Shown: positions 45,480-46,736 of the stretch, one piece after another
How positions within the stretch are numbered: the stretch's first letter is position 1
Layout: each line of letters opens with the position of its first letter
Origin: Gnetum montanum
Taxonomy: Eukaryota > Streptophyta > Gnetopsida > Gnetales > Gnetaceae
Assembly: GCA_015680685.1 (NCBI GenBank)
Contig: MNCI01002118.1
Coordinates: forward strand, 106,060-152,795
Direction of reading: 5' to 3'
DNA length: 46,736 nucleotides
The notes under the pieces: generated by a model
Database searches by the model: none
Seen by the model: only the letters and a program-made list of their open reading frames with translations
Told to the model about the DNA's origin: nothing
Made by a program: the position numbers and the translations under genes

Positions 45480-46435
45480 CACCCCCCTCTGCCGCCCCTA
45501 CATAAAAAAAAAAAGTCTTTACCAAGGTGTATATATGTATATTATAGATCACCACTCCCATAAAAATGTTTTATTACATGGTGATATTGGGATGAAACAA
45601 GGTTTCCCTCTTTCGCCTACACTTTTTGGTATTTTTATTGATGAACTCGAGGAGTGGATGCAGATAATTTTAGGTAGATACTTTATTAAAATTAATAATC
45701 ACTTTGTCAACCTTTTGTTGTATGTTGATTATGTAGCTCTTATTTCCAACTCCAAGGAATGCCTACAATAAATGCTTACTATTTTGGATGATTTTTGCAA
45801 ATGTTCAAGAATGAAAGTTAATGCACATAAAACCAAAATTAGGGTGTGTGTGGCACTAGGAATAATGATTACTCTTTCACTATTAGAAAGGATCCAGTAA
45901 ATGTGACACCAACCTATAAATACCTAGGTATAGATCTTTCTCACAATTATAGTTAGAAGATGTGCATCAAATAGAGAATTGCAAGTGGATTGAGAGCTTT
46001 ATTTGATTTGAAAAGGAAATGCTAGAAGGAAACTATTGTAACCTAGAAAATCAAAAAATAGTTATTTTGTTCTATTACGCAATCAACTCTTTGGTATGGG
46101 TGTGCAATAGGGGATCATGGACTTGCTAGTAAATATTGGAAGAAAATAGAAGAAGTCTAGAAGCATTTTTTGGTAGAAGAATTTTAGGTTAAAAGGTAGG
46201 TACAATATGATTTGTCACTTCTTGAAGTAGATATGATGCCTGTAAAGATAGAAGCTCTTTGTTAATTTGCAACATATGTTCATAGTCTCTCTTGTAGCAT
46301 AATAACTAAATTTTCGAAGGAGGTCTCAGTTGTTATACAATAGAAGGGGTGGTTCCACAAGGGAATGATTTAGCTTTAAAATGAAACATTGAGATAGATA
46401 TTCTACATTGTAATATAAGGCAGCTCTATAAGTGA
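45480..46435 (+). pseudogene. Decayed LINE (LINE-A, copy 2): reverse transcriptase and C-terminal region
   Basis: Starts inside the reverse transcriptase. GMKQGFPLSPTLFGIFIDEL carries the QGxPLSP motif, then LLYVDYVALISNSKE shows the Y-A-D-D site changed to Y-V-D-Y. Later frames give F-C-K-C-S-R-M-K-V-N-A-H-K-T-K, T-Y-K-Y-L-G-I-D-L-S-H-N, W-Y-G-C-A-I-G and K-Y-W-K-K-I-E-E. These match copy 1 (8285-11360) in order, including the YGC..G and WKKIE motifs. Inactive. Confidence 0.78.
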
Positions 46436-46439
46436 TGAG

Positions 46440-46736
46440 ACCTGAATTGCTCATAGTGCTGGCGGTCGCGTTAAGGCACCCACATTAAGGCACCCACGAT
46501 AAGGCACCCACGTTGTATCATGGGTCGCGATGTATCATGGGCCGCGATATCGCGTATGCGATGTATCATGGGCCACGATATTGGGTACGCGATATCGCAA
46601 TCAGCCGCAATTTCTATAAATAAGAGGCGGCTCTCCCTCATTTCCATCCCAGTTTTAGTGTAGCGAAGCTCTGGCAGTTTGATCCCTCCAGAGTTAGAAT
46701 TTTTCCCGTGTCTGCCCGCAGTGTGGTGAATGTGAT
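46440..46736 (+). mobile_element. Start of an LTR-like element: CpG-rich U3 repeats and TATA box, runs off the window
   Basis: Composition changes abruptly from the AT-rich LINE to a CpG-rich segment. Three AAGGCACCCAC units (46473-46513) are followed by three TGTATCATGGG units (from 46514, 46531 and 46562) with GCGATATCGC palindromes, then CTATAAATAAGAGGCGG and a likely transcription start and leader. This resembles U3 and R of an LTR, but the right end is outside the window, so a cellular promoter is not excluded. Confidence 0.5.
46615..46622 (+). promoter_or_regulatory. TATA box
   Basis: TATAAATA downstream of the CpG-rich repeats; a start site would be expected near 46645-46655. Confidence 0.6.

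Overview
The window is nuclear DNA from a seed plant. The low gene density, a host gene opened up by a 16 kb intron, and many old, stop-riddled LTR and non-LTR retroelements suggest a large-genome lineage, most likely a gymnosperm. That assignment is inference. I see no prokaryotic or organellar gene organisation.

The only host gene I can reconstruct is on the minus strand. It encodes GPAA1/GAA1, the GPI-transamidase subunit that helps attach GPI anchors to proteins in the ER. Six coding exons (35643-35552, 35465-35374, 34027-33928, 17869-16999, 16923-16790, 16394-15434) have GT-AG borders and matching phases and give a 749-residue frame without a stop. Intron 3 (17870-33927, 16,058 bp) holds at least six decayed retroelements.

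Layout. 1-6450: 3' part of a Ty3/gypsy-type element: integrase C-terminus, spacer with a minisatellite, a long decayed env-like/coiled-coil ORF, and an LTR-like region. 6825-7620: a dispersed repeat whose second copy is at 41505-43830. 8285-11360: a decayed LINE of an unusual type (called LINE-A here). 11926-14343: an L1-type LINE with only two in-frame stops. 15434-35643: GPAA1. Its intron 3 contains an LTR-like segment, an RTE-type LINE, a minus-strand LINE-like insertion bounded by a perfect 17-bp target-site duplication, an L1-type LINE, an unidentified decayed ORF, an A/C-rich tract with a minisatellite, and two LINE 3' fragments. 36069-46435: LINE fragments, a probable 1.56-kb solo LTR, a second LINE-A copy, and seven copies (plus one fragment) of a tRNA-derived SINE carrying A and B boxes. 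46440-46736: the promoter part of an LTR-like element that runs off the window.

The main points of interest are the recovered GPAA1 gene with its giant intron, the SINE family, the unusual LINE lineage, the solo LTR with a matching empty site elsewhere in the window, the biased TAG-type decay of two long ORFs, and two N gaps flanked by identical 45-46 bp duplications that look like assembly artefacts. Element names are family-level calls from motifs read by eye; no database search was possible.
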